64,000 nucleotides of DNA from Hymenobacter armeniacus (lineage in GTDB: Bacteria > Bacteroidota > Bacteroidia > Cytophagales > Hymenobacteraceae), in NCBI RefSeq assembly GCF_014699055.1, contig NZ_JACXAC010000005.1:248001-312000 (forward strand), given 5' to 3'. The position numbers and the translations under genes are program-made. How positions within the stretch are numbered: the stretch's first letter is position 1; each line of letters begins with the position of its first letter. Below are positions 51,208 through 60,210 of this stretch, piece after piece. Under the pieces are notes generated by a model. It was not told the DNA's origin. It made no database searches and saw nothing but the letters and a program-made list of their open reading frames with translations.

Positions 51208-51966
51208 TTATTCAGCCTCCGGCACAATCCCGTCCTCGTACTCCACCCGGCTCAGGAACAGGCCCCGCGCCGGCGCCGCCCCGCTGGCGTCGACGCGCCG
51301 CTGGGCCCAGAGCAGCTGCTGAAACTCGCGCGGCGTCATCTTGCCCCGGCCCACGTCGAGCAGGGTGCCCACCACCAGCCGCACCATGCCCCGCACAAAG
51401 CGGTTGGCCCGAATGCGAAACACCCAGCCGCCCGGCGCCGGGTGCCAGCCGGCGGCCGTGCAGTAGCACACGTAATGGTTTTCGCCGCCCTTCACTTTCG
51501 AGAAGGAAGTAAAATCAAACTGGCCCAGCATGTAGCCAGCGGCCTCGTTCATGGCGGCAATGTCCAAGGGCCGGTCCACGTACAGGGCGTGGTCGCGGCG
51601 GAACGGGTCGGGGCGCGTCACCACGAAGTACTCGTAGTTGCGCTCCTCGGCCGAGAAGCGGGCGTGCGCCTCATCGGGCACGGGGTGCAGGCGCAGAGCG
51701 CCGATGTCGGGCGGCAGGGCGCGGCGCAGGCGGTAGAGCAGCACGTCGAGCGGCATGTTGTCCGGCAGCTCGGCGTCGAAATGGGCTACTTGGTGGCTGG
51801 CGTGCACGCCGGTATCGGTGCGGCCGCTGCCCACGCAGTAGGTAGGGCGGCGCAGTATCTGGGTCAGGCAGCGGTCGAGCTCGGCCTGCACGGTGGGCTG
51901 GCCGGGCTGAATCTGCCAGCCGCGGTAGTGGGTGCCGTCGTAGGCAAGGTGCAGGAAGTAGCGCAT
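51208..51966 (-). CDS. truA: tRNA pseudouridine(38-40) synthase TruA
   Basis: 252 residues, the family length. MRYFLHLAYDGTHYRGWQIQ is the TruA N-terminus, the catalytic Asp51 lies in SGRTDTGVHASHQVAHF, and RFSAEERNYEYFV and FVRGMVRLVVGTLLDVGRG are further family blocks. It isomerises uridines 38-40 in tRNA anticodon arms. The ATG at 51966 is used; the -7 element TACTTTTG ends 6 nt before it, so the mRNA would be nearly leaderless. Confidence 0.95.
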   Translation of the reverse strand: MRYFLHLAYDGTHYRGWQIQPGQPTVQAELDRCLTQILRRPTYCVGSGRTDTGVHASHQVAHFDAELPDNMPLDVLLYRLRRALPPDIGALRLHPVPDEAHARFSAEERNYEYFVVTRPDPFRRDHALYVDRPLDIAAMNEAAGYMLGQFDFTSFSKVKGGENHYVCYCTAAGWHPAPGGWVFRIRANRFVRGMVRLVVGTLLDVGRGKMTPREFQQLLWAQRRVDASGAAPARGLFLSRVEYEDGIVPEAE

Positions 51967-51972
51967 GGGCCG

Positions 51973-51980
51973 CAAAAGTA
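51973..51980 (-). promoter_or_regulatory. -7 element TACTTTTG immediately before truA
   Basis: Exact TAnnTTTG on the minus strand with only 6 nt to the ATG; predicted start near 51969. No TTG at the -33 position. Confidence 0.4.
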
Positions 51981-52001
51981 CAGGCGCGGCCTTTGGCGTT
52001 T

Positions 52002-53420
52002 CTACTCCACCACCACGCGCTTGGCCACGGCGCCCGCGTCCGTGTGCAGCCGCAGGGTGTACACGCCCGGCGCCAGCCCGGCGGTTTCGACGCGGAAGCT
52101 GGGGACGGCCACGGCGGGGCGGCGCACTACTTGGCCAAGGGCGTTGAGCAGCTCGGCCTGCGTGCTGCCGAAGCCAGCGGGCAGCTGCACGGTAAAGACG
52201 CCGCGGGCCGGGTTGGGGAAGAGCGAAACGTCGGCGGCTACGGGACGGGCAGTGGCCAGCGGCGTGAAAGTGCCGGTGTTGAGCAGGACCGAGACGGTGT
52301 TGGCGCTGGGGTTGGTCGTCACGATATCGAGGCGACCATCGCCGTTTACATCACCCAAGGCTATTTTATAAGGATTAGCATCCGTGGTAAAATTGGTTTT
52401 GGGCCCAAAGCCGCCACTGGCTAAACTCAACAACACCGCCACTTGGCTGCTGGAAGCGCTACCTGTTACCATATCAAGGCGTCCATCGCCATTCACGTCG
52501 CCCAACACCACGCAGTTTGGGTTTGCTCCAACAGGGTAGTCAGTTTTACGGCTAAAGCCGCCACCTGATTGGCCCAGAAGAACCGAAGATGAAGCAAAAT
52601 CAGAATTAGCCGTCACAATATCGAGGCGGCCATCATTATTCACATCGCCGAGCGTAATGCTTCGGGGATAATAATTGGCTGCATAATTCTGGCTTTGCCA
52701 GCCGCCGGCAGCCGTGGCCTGCACCAGAGTGATGGCATCATTTACCCCACTGCCTCCCACTATGTCCAAGCGGCCATCGTTGTTTAAGTCGCCCAAGGCC
52801 ACGCTGGCAATTGCGCTAGTCATGGCAGTAGTTTTGGGTCCGAAGCCGCCGGTGGCTAAGCCCAGCAGAACCGATGCTGCCCCGGTTGTGCCCCCATTGA
52901 AGGCCCTGAAACTGGCCGTCACGATGTCAAGGCGACCGTCATTGTTCATGTCGCCGAGGGCAACCGAGCTGGGAGATGATTCCGTTGGATAGTCGGTTTT
53001 AATGCCAAACCCTCCTGCCACTCCCAACAGTACTGAAACCGCATCAGCGCCGCTGTTGGTCATAACAATGTCGAGCCGGCCGTCACCATTCATGTCGCCC
53101 AGCGCAAGGCTCTGCGAGTTTGCACCCGTGGAGAAAAGGGTATTGGGGCCAAAGCCGCCACTGGCCAGGCCCGGTAGCACCGACACACCGCTAAGAGTGC
53201 CGGAAACAGTGTAGTTGCTGCTCACTACGATGTCGAGCCGGCCGTCGCCAGTCACGTCGCCCAGCGCCACGCTGGCAGGGGAGGTACCCACCGGATAATC
53301 GGTTTTGGGCCCGAAGCTCTGTCCCCACGCCGCGGGGACTGCCGCGCCCAGAACCAGCAGCAGCGTGCCGCGCCGCGCCAAACGCCAGCAAGTAGTGGCA
53401 AATGGGAAGAGATGATTCAT
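52002..53420 (-). CDS. FG-GAP/VCBS repeat protein with T9SS type A C-terminal domain
   Basis: 472 residues. Signal peptide of about 34 residues (ending AAWGQ), then seven FG-GAP repeats of about 45-50 residues, each with a calcium-loop-like D-x-[NT]-x-DGRLD-[IM]-V core (DVTGDGRLDIV, DMNGDGRLDIV, DLNNDGRLDIV and so on), which should form a beta-propeller. The last 80 residues (LFPNPARGVFTVQLP, LLNALGQVVRR, GLAPGVYTLRL) are a type A sorting domain for type IX secretion. Function beyond surface display unknown. Confidence 0.88.
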   Translation of the reverse strand: MNHLFPFATTCWRLARRGTLLLVLGAAVPAAWGQSFGPKTDYPVGTSPASVALGDVTGDGRLDIVVSSNYTVSGTLSGVSVLPGLASGGFGPNTLFSTGANSQSLALGDMNGDGRLDIVMTNSGADAVSVLLGVAGGFGIKTDYPTESSPSSVALGDMNNDGRLDIVTASFRAFNGGTTGAASVLLGLATGGFGPKTTAMTSAIASVALGDLNNDGRLDIVGGSGVNDAITLVQATAAGGWQSQNYAANYYPRSITLGDVNNDGRLDIVTANSDFASSSVLLGQSGGGFSRKTDYPVGANPNCVVLGDVNGDGRLDMVTGSASSSQVAVLLSLASGGFGPKTNFTTDANPYKIALGDVNGDGRLDIVTTNPSANTVSVLLNTGTFTPLATARPVAADVSLFPNPARGVFTVQLPAGFGSTQAELLNALGQVVRRPAVAVPSFRVETAGLAPGVYTLRLHTDAGAVAKRVVVE

Positions 53421-53509
53421 ATCAGGTAGTGGGTTGAGGTGGACAAGATGCCGGACAACGGCAGGTTGGAAGGTACTTATAAATCACAACGCACACAAAA
53501 TGAGTACAC

Positions 53510-53552
53510 AAAAAAGCCCGTATGGCCAAGCGCTATGCTTAGCCATACGGGC
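53510..53552 (-). terminator. Terminator of the thiolase gene
   Basis: A 16-bp stem with one G-T pair (53516-53531 with 53537-53552) and 5-nt loop, followed on the minus strand by six T; 24 nt after the thiolase stop. Confidence 0.88.
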
Positions 53553-53576
53553 CTAATTTCTGCAAATTATTGTAGC

Positions 53577-54782
53577 CTACAGCTTCTCGTAAATCACGGC
53601 CGCGCCCTGGCCCACGCCCACGCACATAGTGGCCAGGCCGTAGCGCATGCCTTCGCCGCGGCGGTGCATCTCGTGCAGCAGCGTGGCCGTGATGCGGGCG
53701 CCCGAGCTGCCCAGCGGGTGGCCCAGGGCAATGCTGCCGCCGTTCACGTTCACCTTGGCGGGGTCCAGGCCCAGCTCGCGGATGCAGGCAATGCTTTGGG
53801 CCGCGAAGGCTTCGTTTAGCTCAATCAGGTCGATGTCGGCCAGCGTGAGGCCGGCACGCTCCAGCACCTTGCGGGTGGCCGGAATGGGGCCCAGGCCCAT
53901 CACCGCGGGGTCGACGCCGGCCACGGCCGAGGCCACCACCCGCGCCAGGGGCTTCAGGTTGTAGCGCTGCAGAGCCTCTTCGCTCACCAGCAGCACGGCC
54001 GCCGCGCCGTCGTTGATGCCGGCCGAGTTGCCGGCCGTCACGGTGCCGCCCTCGGGCTGAAAGGCGGGCTTGAGGGTGGCTAGCTTCTCCAACGAGGAAA
54101 AGCGCGGCTGCTCGTCGGCGTCGAACAGCGCCGTGTCGCCCTTGGGCTGCGGAATGAACACCGGCACAATCTCCTTGCGGAAGCGGCCTTTCTCCAGGGC
54201 CCGGGCGTACTTGCGCTGGCTCTCGAAGGCAAACGCGTCCTGCTCTTCACGGGTGATGCCGTACTGCTTGGCCACGTTTTCGGCCGTCTGGCCCATGGCG
54301 AAGGGGTAATGCATCTTGCTCAGCTTCGGGTTCACGAAGCGCCAGCCCAGCGTGGTGTCGTGGGCCGTGAGCTCGCGCCCGAAGGCCGACTCCGACTTGG
54401 CCATCACAAACGGGGCGCGGGTCATGCTCTCGGCGCCACCCGCTAGGTACACGTCGCCCTCGCCGCACTTAATGGCGCGGGCCGCGTCCATGATGCTTTG
54501 CAGGCCGGAGGCGCAGAGGCGGTTCACGGTGTTGCCGGGCACCGTGATGGGCAGGCCGGCCAGCAGCGCCGCCATGCGGGCCACGTTGCGGTTGTCTTCC
54601 CCGGCTTGGTTGGCGGCGCCAATGATGACGTCCTCCACGGCATTCTTATCAACGGAAGGGTTGCGGCGCATGAGCTCGCGGAGCACGTGGGCGGCCAAAT
54701 CGTCGGGGCGGACGCTGCTCAGAGCGCCGGCAAATTTTCCAATCGGGGTACGCACCGCGTCCACGACATAAGCAGTTGGCAT
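53577..54782 (-). CDS. Acetyl-CoA acyltransferase (thiolase), PcaF/PaaJ-like
   Basis: 401 residues. The nucleophile cysteine is in [18 protein letters not shown], the HxG site in [14 protein letters not shown] and [17 protein letters not shown], and the second Cys in [17 protein letters not shown]. Length and the [20 protein letters not shown] start resemble 3-oxoadipyl-CoA thiolases of aromatic degradation, but a fatty-acid 3-ketoacyl-CoA thiolase is equally possible; no other pathway genes are near. The ATG at 54782 gives [13 protein letters not shown]. Confidence 0.88.
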   Translation of the reverse strand: MPTAYVVDAVRTPIGKFAGALSSVRPDDLAAHVLRELMRRNPSVDKNAVEDVIIGAANQAGEDNRNVARMAALLAGLPITVPGNTVNRLCASGLQSIMDAARAIKCGEGDVYLAGGAESMTRAPFVMAKSESAFGRELTAHDTTLGWRFVNPKLSKMHYPFAMGQTAENVAKQYGITREEQDAFAFESQRKYARALEKGRFRKEIVPVFIPQPKGDTALFDADEQPRFSSLEKLATLKPAFQPEGGTVTAGNSAGINDGAAAVLLVSEEALQRYNLKPLARVVASAVAGVDPAVMGLGPIPATRKVLERAGLTLADIDLIELNEAFAAQSIACIRELGLDPAKVNVNGGSIALGHPLGSSGARITATLLHEMHRRGEGMRYGLATMCVGVGQGAAVIYEKL

Positions 54783-54819
54783 TACAGGTAACAATAGCGG
54801 CGCAAGCGCCGGATGGGAC

Positions 54820-54827
54820 TAAATTTG
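54820..54827 (+). promoter_or_regulatory. -7 element TAAATTTG of the DUF4293 gene
   Basis: Exact TAnnTTTG; predicted start near 54831 and a 41-nt leader. The -33 region is not clear. Confidence 0.45.
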
Positions 54828-54871
54828 CGGCCCCGGCACTCGCCCGGACCTTGTTCAACACTACAACAAAG

Positions 54872-55345
54872 ATGATACAAAGAATCCAAAGCGTGTTTTT
54901 ACTGTTGCTGGCCCTGGCCATGCTCAGCGTGTTGGCGTTGCCGCTGTGGCACAAAGTCGACGGCCTCACCCACCAGGAGCTCACGCTCACGGCCTTCGGT
55001 TTCCAGGCGCAGGGCCTGCAACTGCCCGCCAGCACCGGCCCCGTGTGGCTAATTGGCGCGCTGGCCGCCGCTTCGGCCGCCCTGGCCGGCTACGAGATTT
55101 TCCAGTTTAAAAACCGCGCCAAGCAATTGCTGCTGGGCTCGCTCAACCTGCTGCTCATTGTGGCCACGCTGGGCGCCATGTTCTACTTCTCCAACAAAGG
55201 CGAGCAGCTGCTCAACCTCAAGCTGGAAGGCCAGTTCCTGGCCGGCTTCTACCTGCCCACGCTGGCGCTGCTGCTCAACCTGCTGGCCAACCGCTTCATC
55301 CGCCGCGACGAGCAGCTCGTGCGCAGCATGGACCGTCTGCGCTAA
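54872..55345 (+). CDS. DUF4293 membrane protein
   Basis: 157 residues with four membrane helices: SVFLLLLALAMLSVLALPL, VWLIGALAAASAALAGYEIF, LLLGSLNLLLIVATLGAMFY and FLAGFYLPTLALLLNLLANR, starting MIQRIQS and ending DEQLVRSMDRLR, the conserved head and tail of DUF4293 in Bacteroidota. Function unknown. The short conserved head fixes the ATG at 54872. Shares a bidirectional terminator with the DUF4476 gene. Confidence 0.85.
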   Translation: MIQRIQSVFLLLLALAMLSVLALPLWHKVDGLTHQELTLTAFGFQAQGLQLPASTGPVWLIGALAAASAALAGYEIFQFKNRAKQLLLGSLNLLLIVATLGAMFYFSNKGEQLLNLKLEGQFLAGFYLPTLALLLNLLANRFIRRDEQLVRSMDRLR

Positions 55346-55361
55346 TTAGCTTTTAGGCAAC

Positions 55362-55396
55362 AAAAAGGCCGCTGTGGGTTTCACAGCGGCCTTTTT
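55362..55396. terminator. Bidirectional terminator, perfect 15-bp stem
   Basis: AAAAAGGCCGCTGTG (55362-55376) pairs exactly with 55382-55396. It has A and T runs on both sides and lies between two convergent genes. Confidence 0.9.
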
Positions 55397-55414
55397 GTTT
55401 GCATTGGAAAACGC

Positions 55415-56320
55415 TTAGCGTTGCGGCACCGTGCCGATGGCCTGCTGCACCTCCTGCACGCTGGCGTCGAAATCGAAGGCGTCGTACACGCGGTAGAAAT
55501 TCTGCTGGTCGGCCACGTGCGGGTAGGCATATTTGGCAAATTCGACCCGCGACGCCTCGAACTCGAAGGTGCGCAGCAAGCGCTTCAAATCATCGGCCTG
55601 AATGCTGCTCTGGGCCAGTGCCTCTTTGGCCGTGCTCAGCTTGCTGGCTTCAAATGGCCGCTGCTTTACCGACTGCATGATGGCATCCACGTCCTGCGCG
55701 GGCAGCACGCGGTAGCTGCTGCTGGCGCTGCCGGGGTAGTAACCTCCGCCGCCGTTGTTGGGACCGTTTGGGCCGTTGTTGTAGCCGCCGTTGGGGTCGT
55801 AGCCGTTCGGGTAGTTATTGCCGCCGTTGGGGTAGTTGTTGCCGCTGCCATTGCCGTAGCCGTTGGGGTCGTAGGGCGTGGGGCTGTTGTAGGCGCCATT
55901 GCCGCCGTAGCCAGGGCCGTAGTAGCCGCCGTTGTTGTAGCCGTGCCCGCCGCCGTAGCCGCCGGGGCCATACAGTGCCACCGCGCCCACTTGCCGCAGG
56001 TCGAGGGGCCGGCCGGGCCGCGCTATCAGCACAAACGAGGTTTCGAGGCCGGGCTGCAGCCACACGCGGCTGCGGAAGCGCACCACCCGGCCGTAGCCGG
56101 CGGGCAGCGTGAAGTCGGCCCAGTGCTGGCCGGGGGCCAGCCGGTCGACGTGCACCTGCCGGGCGCCGCCGCGCGTCACCAGGCGGCCGTCCAGCACCAA
56201 GTCGAAGGGCACGCCGCGCTCCGAGGCAAAGTTGACGTTGGCCGGCGCGGGCGGATAGGCCAGGGTAGGAGCCACCGCCGAAAAGAAGCTGGCAATGGCG
56301 AGGAGTAGGAGCTTTTTCAT
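55415..56320 (-). CDS. DUF4476 secreted protein with Gly/Asn-rich linker
   Basis: 301 residues. Signal peptide of 21 residues (ending PTLA), a beta-rich N-terminal domain (about 25-120; VPFDLVLDGRLVTRGG), a low-complexity linker of Gly, Asn, Tyr and Pro (about 125-200, units such as YGNGSGNNYPNGG), and a helical DUF4476 domain (about 205-300; LPAQDVDAIMQSVKQRPFEA, RTFEFEASRVEFAKYAYPHV). Probably periplasmic or outer-membrane associated. The linker's DNA is repetitive on the minus strand. Function unknown. Confidence 0.85.
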   Translation of the reverse strand: MKKLLLLAIASFFSAVAPTLAYPPAPANVNFASERGVPFDLVLDGRLVTRGGARQVHVDRLAPGQHWADFTLPAGYGRVVRFRSRVWLQPGLETSFVLIARPGRPLDLRQVGAVALYGPGGYGGGHGYNNGGYYGPGYGGNGAYNSPTPYDPNGYGNGSGNNYPNGGNNYPNGYDPNGGYNNGPNGPNNGGGGYYPGSASSSYRVLPAQDVDAIMQSVKQRPFEASKLSTAKEALAQSSIQADDLKRLLRTFEFEASRVEFAKYAYPHVADQQNFYRVYDAFDFDASVQEVQQAIGTVPQR

Positions 56321-56436
56321 GGCGTTTGCAGAAAAGAGTCCGCTGTGAAATCGGCGGGTATTTTCGCTATTTTCAAAAGGTGTGCCATGTTTCCTGCGCT
56401 TGCTCCGCTCCATAGTTCTCCCATCCGCCTCAACGC

Positions 56437-56473
56437 AAAAAGCCCCCACAACTAAGGCTGCGGGGGCTTTTTT
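56437..56473 (-). terminator. Terminator of the PorE-like gene
   Basis: AAAAAGCCCCC pairs with GGGGGCTTTTT; on the minus strand a T run follows. It lies 20 nt after the stop codon. Confidence 0.8.
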
Positions 56474-56493
56474 ATGCAAACGAAACGCGGAGT

Positions 56494-58416
56494 TTACTTC
56501 GCTATTCGCGTCACCTTGAACTCGGTGCGGCGGTTGCGCTGGTATTCGGCTTCGGTCTTGGCATTCGGCACTACCGGGCGGGTTTCGCCGTAGCCTTTGG
56601 CCGTGATGCGCGACTTGGCGATGCCTTTGCTCACGATGTACGCCACGGCGGCTTCAGCACGCTGCTGCGAGAGCTTCATGTTGTAAGCGTCCTTGCCGCG
56701 CGAGTCGGTGTGGGAGCTCAGCTCGATGCTGATTTTGGGGTTGTCCACCAGCGTCTGCACCAGGGTGTCGAGGCGGATGGCGGCATCCGGACGGATGTTG
56801 TACTTGTTGTAATCGTAGAAAATGTCCTTAACCTCGATGGCTTTGGCCAGAATGATTTTGTTCAGAGTCAGGGTCACCGGCAGCTGAACGTCGTTCGTGA
56901 GGTTGGGCAGGGCATCCTGGCTGGGCTTGCGGCCCACGGTGCTCAGCGAAGTGCGGGCGGTGAAATCACCGGCGCGCTCGGCGCGGAAGGTGTAATTGCT
57001 CACCGAGTCCAGCTTCACGCTGAATTTGCCGGCGGCGTCGCTGGTCACGGTCTGCGGCTGGCCGTTGGGGCCCGTGATGGTCACGGTAGCGCCGGCCACG
57101 GGCAGGGTGGTGTTGGCTTTGTCGTCGCGCTCCAGCACGGTGCCGTCGGCGTAGAAGGTCACCAGCTTGAGCGGCTTCTTCTTGAACATGTACTCGTCGT
57201 CCGAACCCTTGCCACCGGCGCGGTTCGAGCTGAACAGGCCCATGTCATTGGCCATCGGCACCGGGGCGAAGTCGTCGCCGGTGCTGTTCACGTCGGCGCC
57301 GAGGTTAACGGCCTGGCCGCCTTTCACCATGAACAAGTCGAGCTTGCCCAGGCCGGGGCGTCCGTCCGACGCGAAGTACAGTGTGCCGTCGGGGGCCACG
57401 CCGGGGAAGTTGTCGTTGCCGGCGGTGTTGATGCTTTCGCCGAGGTTTTCAGCCGGCGAGAAGCGGCCGTTCGGGCCGAGGGTGGCTTTGTAGAGGTCGT
57501 TGCCGCCCTGGCCGCCCTTGCGGCTCGAAGCAAAGTACAGCGTGGTGCCGTCGGGCGCGAACGCCGGCGAGAAGTCGTCGGCCGTGCGGTCGTTGATGTT
57601 GGCGAGCACGGGCTCGCTCCAGGTGCCGGCTTTGTTGTAGGAAATCCAGAGGTCAACGCTCAGGTAGCCTTTCTTGCTGCCGTCGTTCGAGCGCGCAAAC
57701 ACCACCGTTTTGCCGTCGGGGGTGAAGGTGGCGCTGGCCTCGTGCTTGTTGTCGGAATTGAAGGGGCCTTCCAGTTTGCGCACGCTGCCGCCGGTCATGG
57801 TGGCGGCGTTGTCGAACTTGATGGCGTAGAGGTCGTTGAAATTTTCGCCGTTGCCGAGGTACTTCTTACCGTCGCGGCCCGACGTGAACACGAAGTCACC
57901 GCCCGAGCCCATCATCGTGCCGCCAAAGTCCGAACCCGCCGAGTTGAGCGCGTCCACCGGCATCACATCGTACTTATTTTTCACCCCCGCCACGGCTTTG
58001 CTGGCGGCGGCGTTCTTGGCTTCGGTTTCGGCGCGGGCGGCCAGGGTGCGGTTGCCGCCGCTGCTGGCGTAGCTGCTGAACTGGGCCGCGGCCTCGTCGT
58101 ATTTGCCGTTGGCGCGCAGGGCTTCGGCGTAGCGGAAGCCGGCGTCGGCGTTTTTCACCCCACCGTCGAGGGCAGCTTTGTAGAAGGGCTCGGCCAGCTC
58201 CACCCGGTTCGACAGGCGGTAAGCTTCGCCGATGCGGAAATTCGAGATGGCCGCATTCTTGCCTTTGGCCACATCGGCCTGGTACAGCGGAATCGCCAGC
58301 TCGTACTGACCGCGGGCAAACTGCTTGTCGCCCTTACTCATGGCGCCGCTGCTGGCACAGCTGTTTAGCAATGCCGTAGAACCAGCCGCAGCGCAGATTA
58401 ATACTAGTTTCCTCAT
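56494..58416 (-). CDS. PorE-like OmpA-family lipoprotein (TPR, PD40 propeller, OmpA), type IX secretion
   Basis: 640 residues. Lipobox LNSC with Cys20; TPR helices (about 28-135; KQFARGQYELAIPLYQADVA); a PD40/WD40-like propeller (about 175-440; EASATFTPDGKTVVFARS, DDFSPAFAPDGTTLYFASSR, NFPGVAPDGTLYFASDGRPG); a carboxypeptidase-regulatory-like domain (about 470-545; AGATVTITGPNG); and a peptidoglycan-binding OmpA domain (about 555-640; ELSSHTDSRGKDAYN, RAEAAVAYIVSKGI). This order is that of PorE, which anchors the type IX translocon to the wall. Paralogues exist in this phylum, so PorE itself is likely but unproven. Confidence 0.85.
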   Translation of the reverse strand: MRKLVLICAAAGSTALLNSCASSGAMSKGDKQFARGQYELAIPLYQADVAKGKNAAISNFRIGEAYRLSNRVELAEPFYKAALDGGVKNADAGFRYAEALRANGKYDEAAAQFSSYASSGGNRTLAARAETEAKNAAASKAVAGVKNKYDVMPVDALNSAGSDFGGTMMGSGGDFVFTSGRDGKKYLGNGENFNDLYAIKFDNAATMTGGSVRKLEGPFNSDNKHEASATFTPDGKTVVFARSNDGSKKGYLSVDLWISYNKAGTWSEPVLANINDRTADDFSPAFAPDGTTLYFASSRKGGQGGNDLYKATLGPNGRFSPAENLGESINTAGNDNFPGVAPDGTLYFASDGRPGLGKLDLFMVKGGQAVNLGADVNSTGDDFAPVPMANDMGLFSSNRAGGKGSDDEYMFKKKPLKLVTFYADGTVLERDDKANTTLPVAGATVTITGPNGQPQTVTSDAAGKFSVKLDSVSNYTFRAERAGDFTARTSLSTVGRKPSQDALPNLTNDVQLPVTLTLNKIILAKAIEVKDIFYDYNKYNIRPDAAIRLDTLVQTLVDNPKISIELSSHTDSRGKDAYNMKLSQQRAEAAVAYIVSKGIAKSRITAKGYGETRPVVPNAKTEAEYQRNRRTEFKVTRIAK

Positions 58417-58540
58417 AGGTGGTGTGGTGGAGGGGTGGTGAGGGAGAAGGAGCCGGAAAATTTTCCCGACTAGGCATTTTTGGGTTAGCAATAATACTAC
58501 GTTTAGGTAGGATTCGCGCAAGACGCTGATTTTTTTCTTC

Positions 58541-59026
58541 CTAACCAAAGTAGCGGGCCAGCCAGGTTTGGCTCGCCGGGCGGGGCCAGCTAGTGCCCAG
58601 CTCTCCCTTTGTGGCCACCGTGTTGTCGAAGTAAAAAGTGTCGGGGCCCACCGTGCCGGCGGCCACCGCCGCCTTTATCTCGTTGTGCTTTAATAAATAA
58701 ATCTCACCATCCTGCATGAATGCCATTCGGGATTTGTCGAGCAGCTCAATGCCGAGCTCTTGTTCGAGCTGCGCCACGAAGCGCACCGAGGCATCGATGG
58801 AGCAGCCGCTGGCGCCGGCCACGCCTTCGTCGAGGCCGATGACCAAAAACTGCTGGTGCAGCACTTCCGCCGAGGCCAACAGGCTACGGCCGTGGCTGGT
58901 CCATTCTTCCGAAAAGCGGGCCAGGTGAGGCAATAAGGCCACCGTTTCGGGCCCCGAAAGCGGCCGACTGGCTTGGTAAATCCATACTCGTGCCGAAGGC
59001 GGCAACTGGTCGAAGGAGACGTACAT
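58541..59026 (-). CDS. Conserved hypothetical protein of Bacteroidota
   Basis: 161 residues, no signal or membrane span: VSFDQLPPSARVWIYQASRP, then LARFSEEWTSHGRSLLASAE, VIGLDEGVAGASGCSIDASV and FVAQLEQELGIELLDKSRMA. Homologues are often labelled as an ABC transporter ATPase, but there is no Walker motif, so that name is unsupported. The GASGCSID segment, with a lone Cys, is the most conserved-looking part. Function unknown. The ATG at 59026 (MYVSFDQ) is used. Confidence 0.75.
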   Translation of the reverse strand: MYVSFDQLPPSARVWIYQASRPLSGPETVALLPHLARFSEEWTSHGRSLLASAEVLHQQFLVIGLDEGVAGASGCSIDASVRFVAQLEQELGIELLDKSRMAFMQDGEIYLLKHNEIKAAVAAGTVGPDTFYFDNTVATKGELGTSWPRPASQTWLARYFG

Positions 59027-59151
59027 AGGGGGCGCGGAGTGAGCGGGCAGCAAGAGGGCCGCCCCGCGTTGCCAAAGGTATCAGGCAAACGAACGAGCGG
59101 CCCACTTTTGTGCCTATTACCCCGCGCAAAAACGACGGCAGCTGCGAAAAA

Positions 59152-60057
59152 CTACGCGTTAATGCCTTCGGCCGAAGCCACCAGCTCGGCCAGGTCGAAC
59201 ACCTGCACGGCGTTTTCCTGCTCCTTGTTCTTCACGCCGTCGCTCATCATGGTCATGCAGAAGGGGCAGCTCACGGCAATGATGCTGCCTTGCAGGCTGT
59301 GCTGGCTGGGCGCGTCGGTTTCAGTTTCGACGCCGCCCAGGTTCTGCAGGGCCGCGGCCGCGCCGCTGAGCGTGGCCAGGGCTTCCTCGGTGCGCTCGAT
59401 GTTGATGTCCTTTTTGCCGGGCTCGGGCTCTTTCCACATCTGGGCGCCGCCGGCACCGCAGCACAGGCCGTTGGCCCGGCTGCGCTTCATCTCCACGAGG
59501 TCGGCGTCGAGGGCGGCCAGCACCTCGCGCGGGGCTTCGTAGATGTTGTTGGCGCGGCCCAGGTAGCAGCTGTCGTGGAAGGTGATGCGGCGGCCCTTGA
59601 AGCTTTCGCCGCCCGTCACGCCCACTTTGCCCTCGTTGATGAGCTGCTGCAGGTACGTGCTGTGGTGAATGACCTCGTAATCGCCGCCCAGCGCGGGGTA
59701 TTCGTTTTTAATGGTGTTGAAGCAGTGCGGGCAAGCCGTCACGATTTTCTTGATGCCGTAGCCGTTCATCGTCGTGATGTTCTGCATGGCCTGCATCTGA
59801 AACAGGAACTCGTTGCCGGCGCGCTTGGCGGGGTCGCCGGTGCAGCTTTCTTCCAGGCCCAGCACGGCGTATTTCACGCCCACGTGGTCGAGGATGCGCA
59901 CGAAGGCGCGGGTCACGCGCTTGTACCGGTCGTCGAACGCGCCGGCGCAGCCCACCCAGAACAGGATTTCGGGCGACTCGTTGCGGGCCGCCAAATCGGC
60001 CATGACGGGAACGGTGATTTGCTTTTTAGCGGAGGCTTCGGGAGACGTGGGGGACAT
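59152..60057 (-). CDS. HdrB/GlpC-like (Fe-S)-binding protein with CCG domains
   Basis: 301 residues with two cysteine-rich (CCG) domains: FWVGCAGAFDDR, LEESCTGDPAKRAG, VTACPHCFNTIKNEYP in the first; FHDSCYLGRANNIYEAPR, GLCCGAGGAQMWKEP and VSCPFCMTMMSDGVKN in the second. These bind a noncubane or 4Fe-4S cluster, as in heterodisulfide reductase HdrB, GlpC or lactate utilisation LutA. With the membrane protein upstream (60211-61614) it forms a quinone-linked electron-transfer module; donor unknown. Confidence 0.85.
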   Translation of the reverse strand: MSPTSPEASAKKQITVPVMADLAARNESPEILFWVGCAGAFDDRYKRVTRAFVRILDHVGVKYAVLGLEESCTGDPAKRAGNEFLFQMQAMQNITTMNGYGIKKIVTACPHCFNTIKNEYPALGGDYEVIHHSTYLQQLINEGKVGVTGGESFKGRRITFHDSCYLGRANNIYEAPREVLAALDADLVEMKRSRANGLCCGAGGAQMWKEPEPGKKDINIERTEEALATLSGAAAALQNLGGVETETDAPSQHSLQGSIIAVSCPFCMTMMSDGVKNKEQENAVQVFDLAELVASAEGINA

Positions 60058-60074
60058 GGGAAAGTGCTTAAGAA

Positions 60075-60171
60075 GAACGTCATGCTGAGCGAAGCCGAAG
60101 CATCTCTCCCGCGCAACTATCTATTTCTAATAAGTTGATTTACTTACACGGTAGAGATGCTTCGGCTTCGC
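60075..60171. repeat. Inverted repeat between the two iron-sulfur genes
   Basis: The core GCGAAGCCGAAGCATCTCT (60089-60107) pairs perfectly with 60153-60171. Outer bases GAACGTCATGCTGAGCG match the left arm of the repeat at 37984, but the outer right arm (to about 60190) has a different sequence, so the two arms come from different subfamilies. It ends 17 nt before the next start codon. Confidence 0.75.
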
Positions 60172-60210
60172 GGACGCAAGATGAAGCAGGACCGTGCTTT
60201 TTGCTGCTGA

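Noticed and set aside
55740-55950. Short direct repeats resembling a CRISPR-like or satellite array
   Set aside because: They are the codons of the Gly/Asn-rich linker of the DUF4476 protein; no unit of constant length with unique spacers exists.
58541-59026. ABC transporter ATPase
   Set aside because: Homologues often carry this label, but no Walker A, signature or Walker B motif is present.
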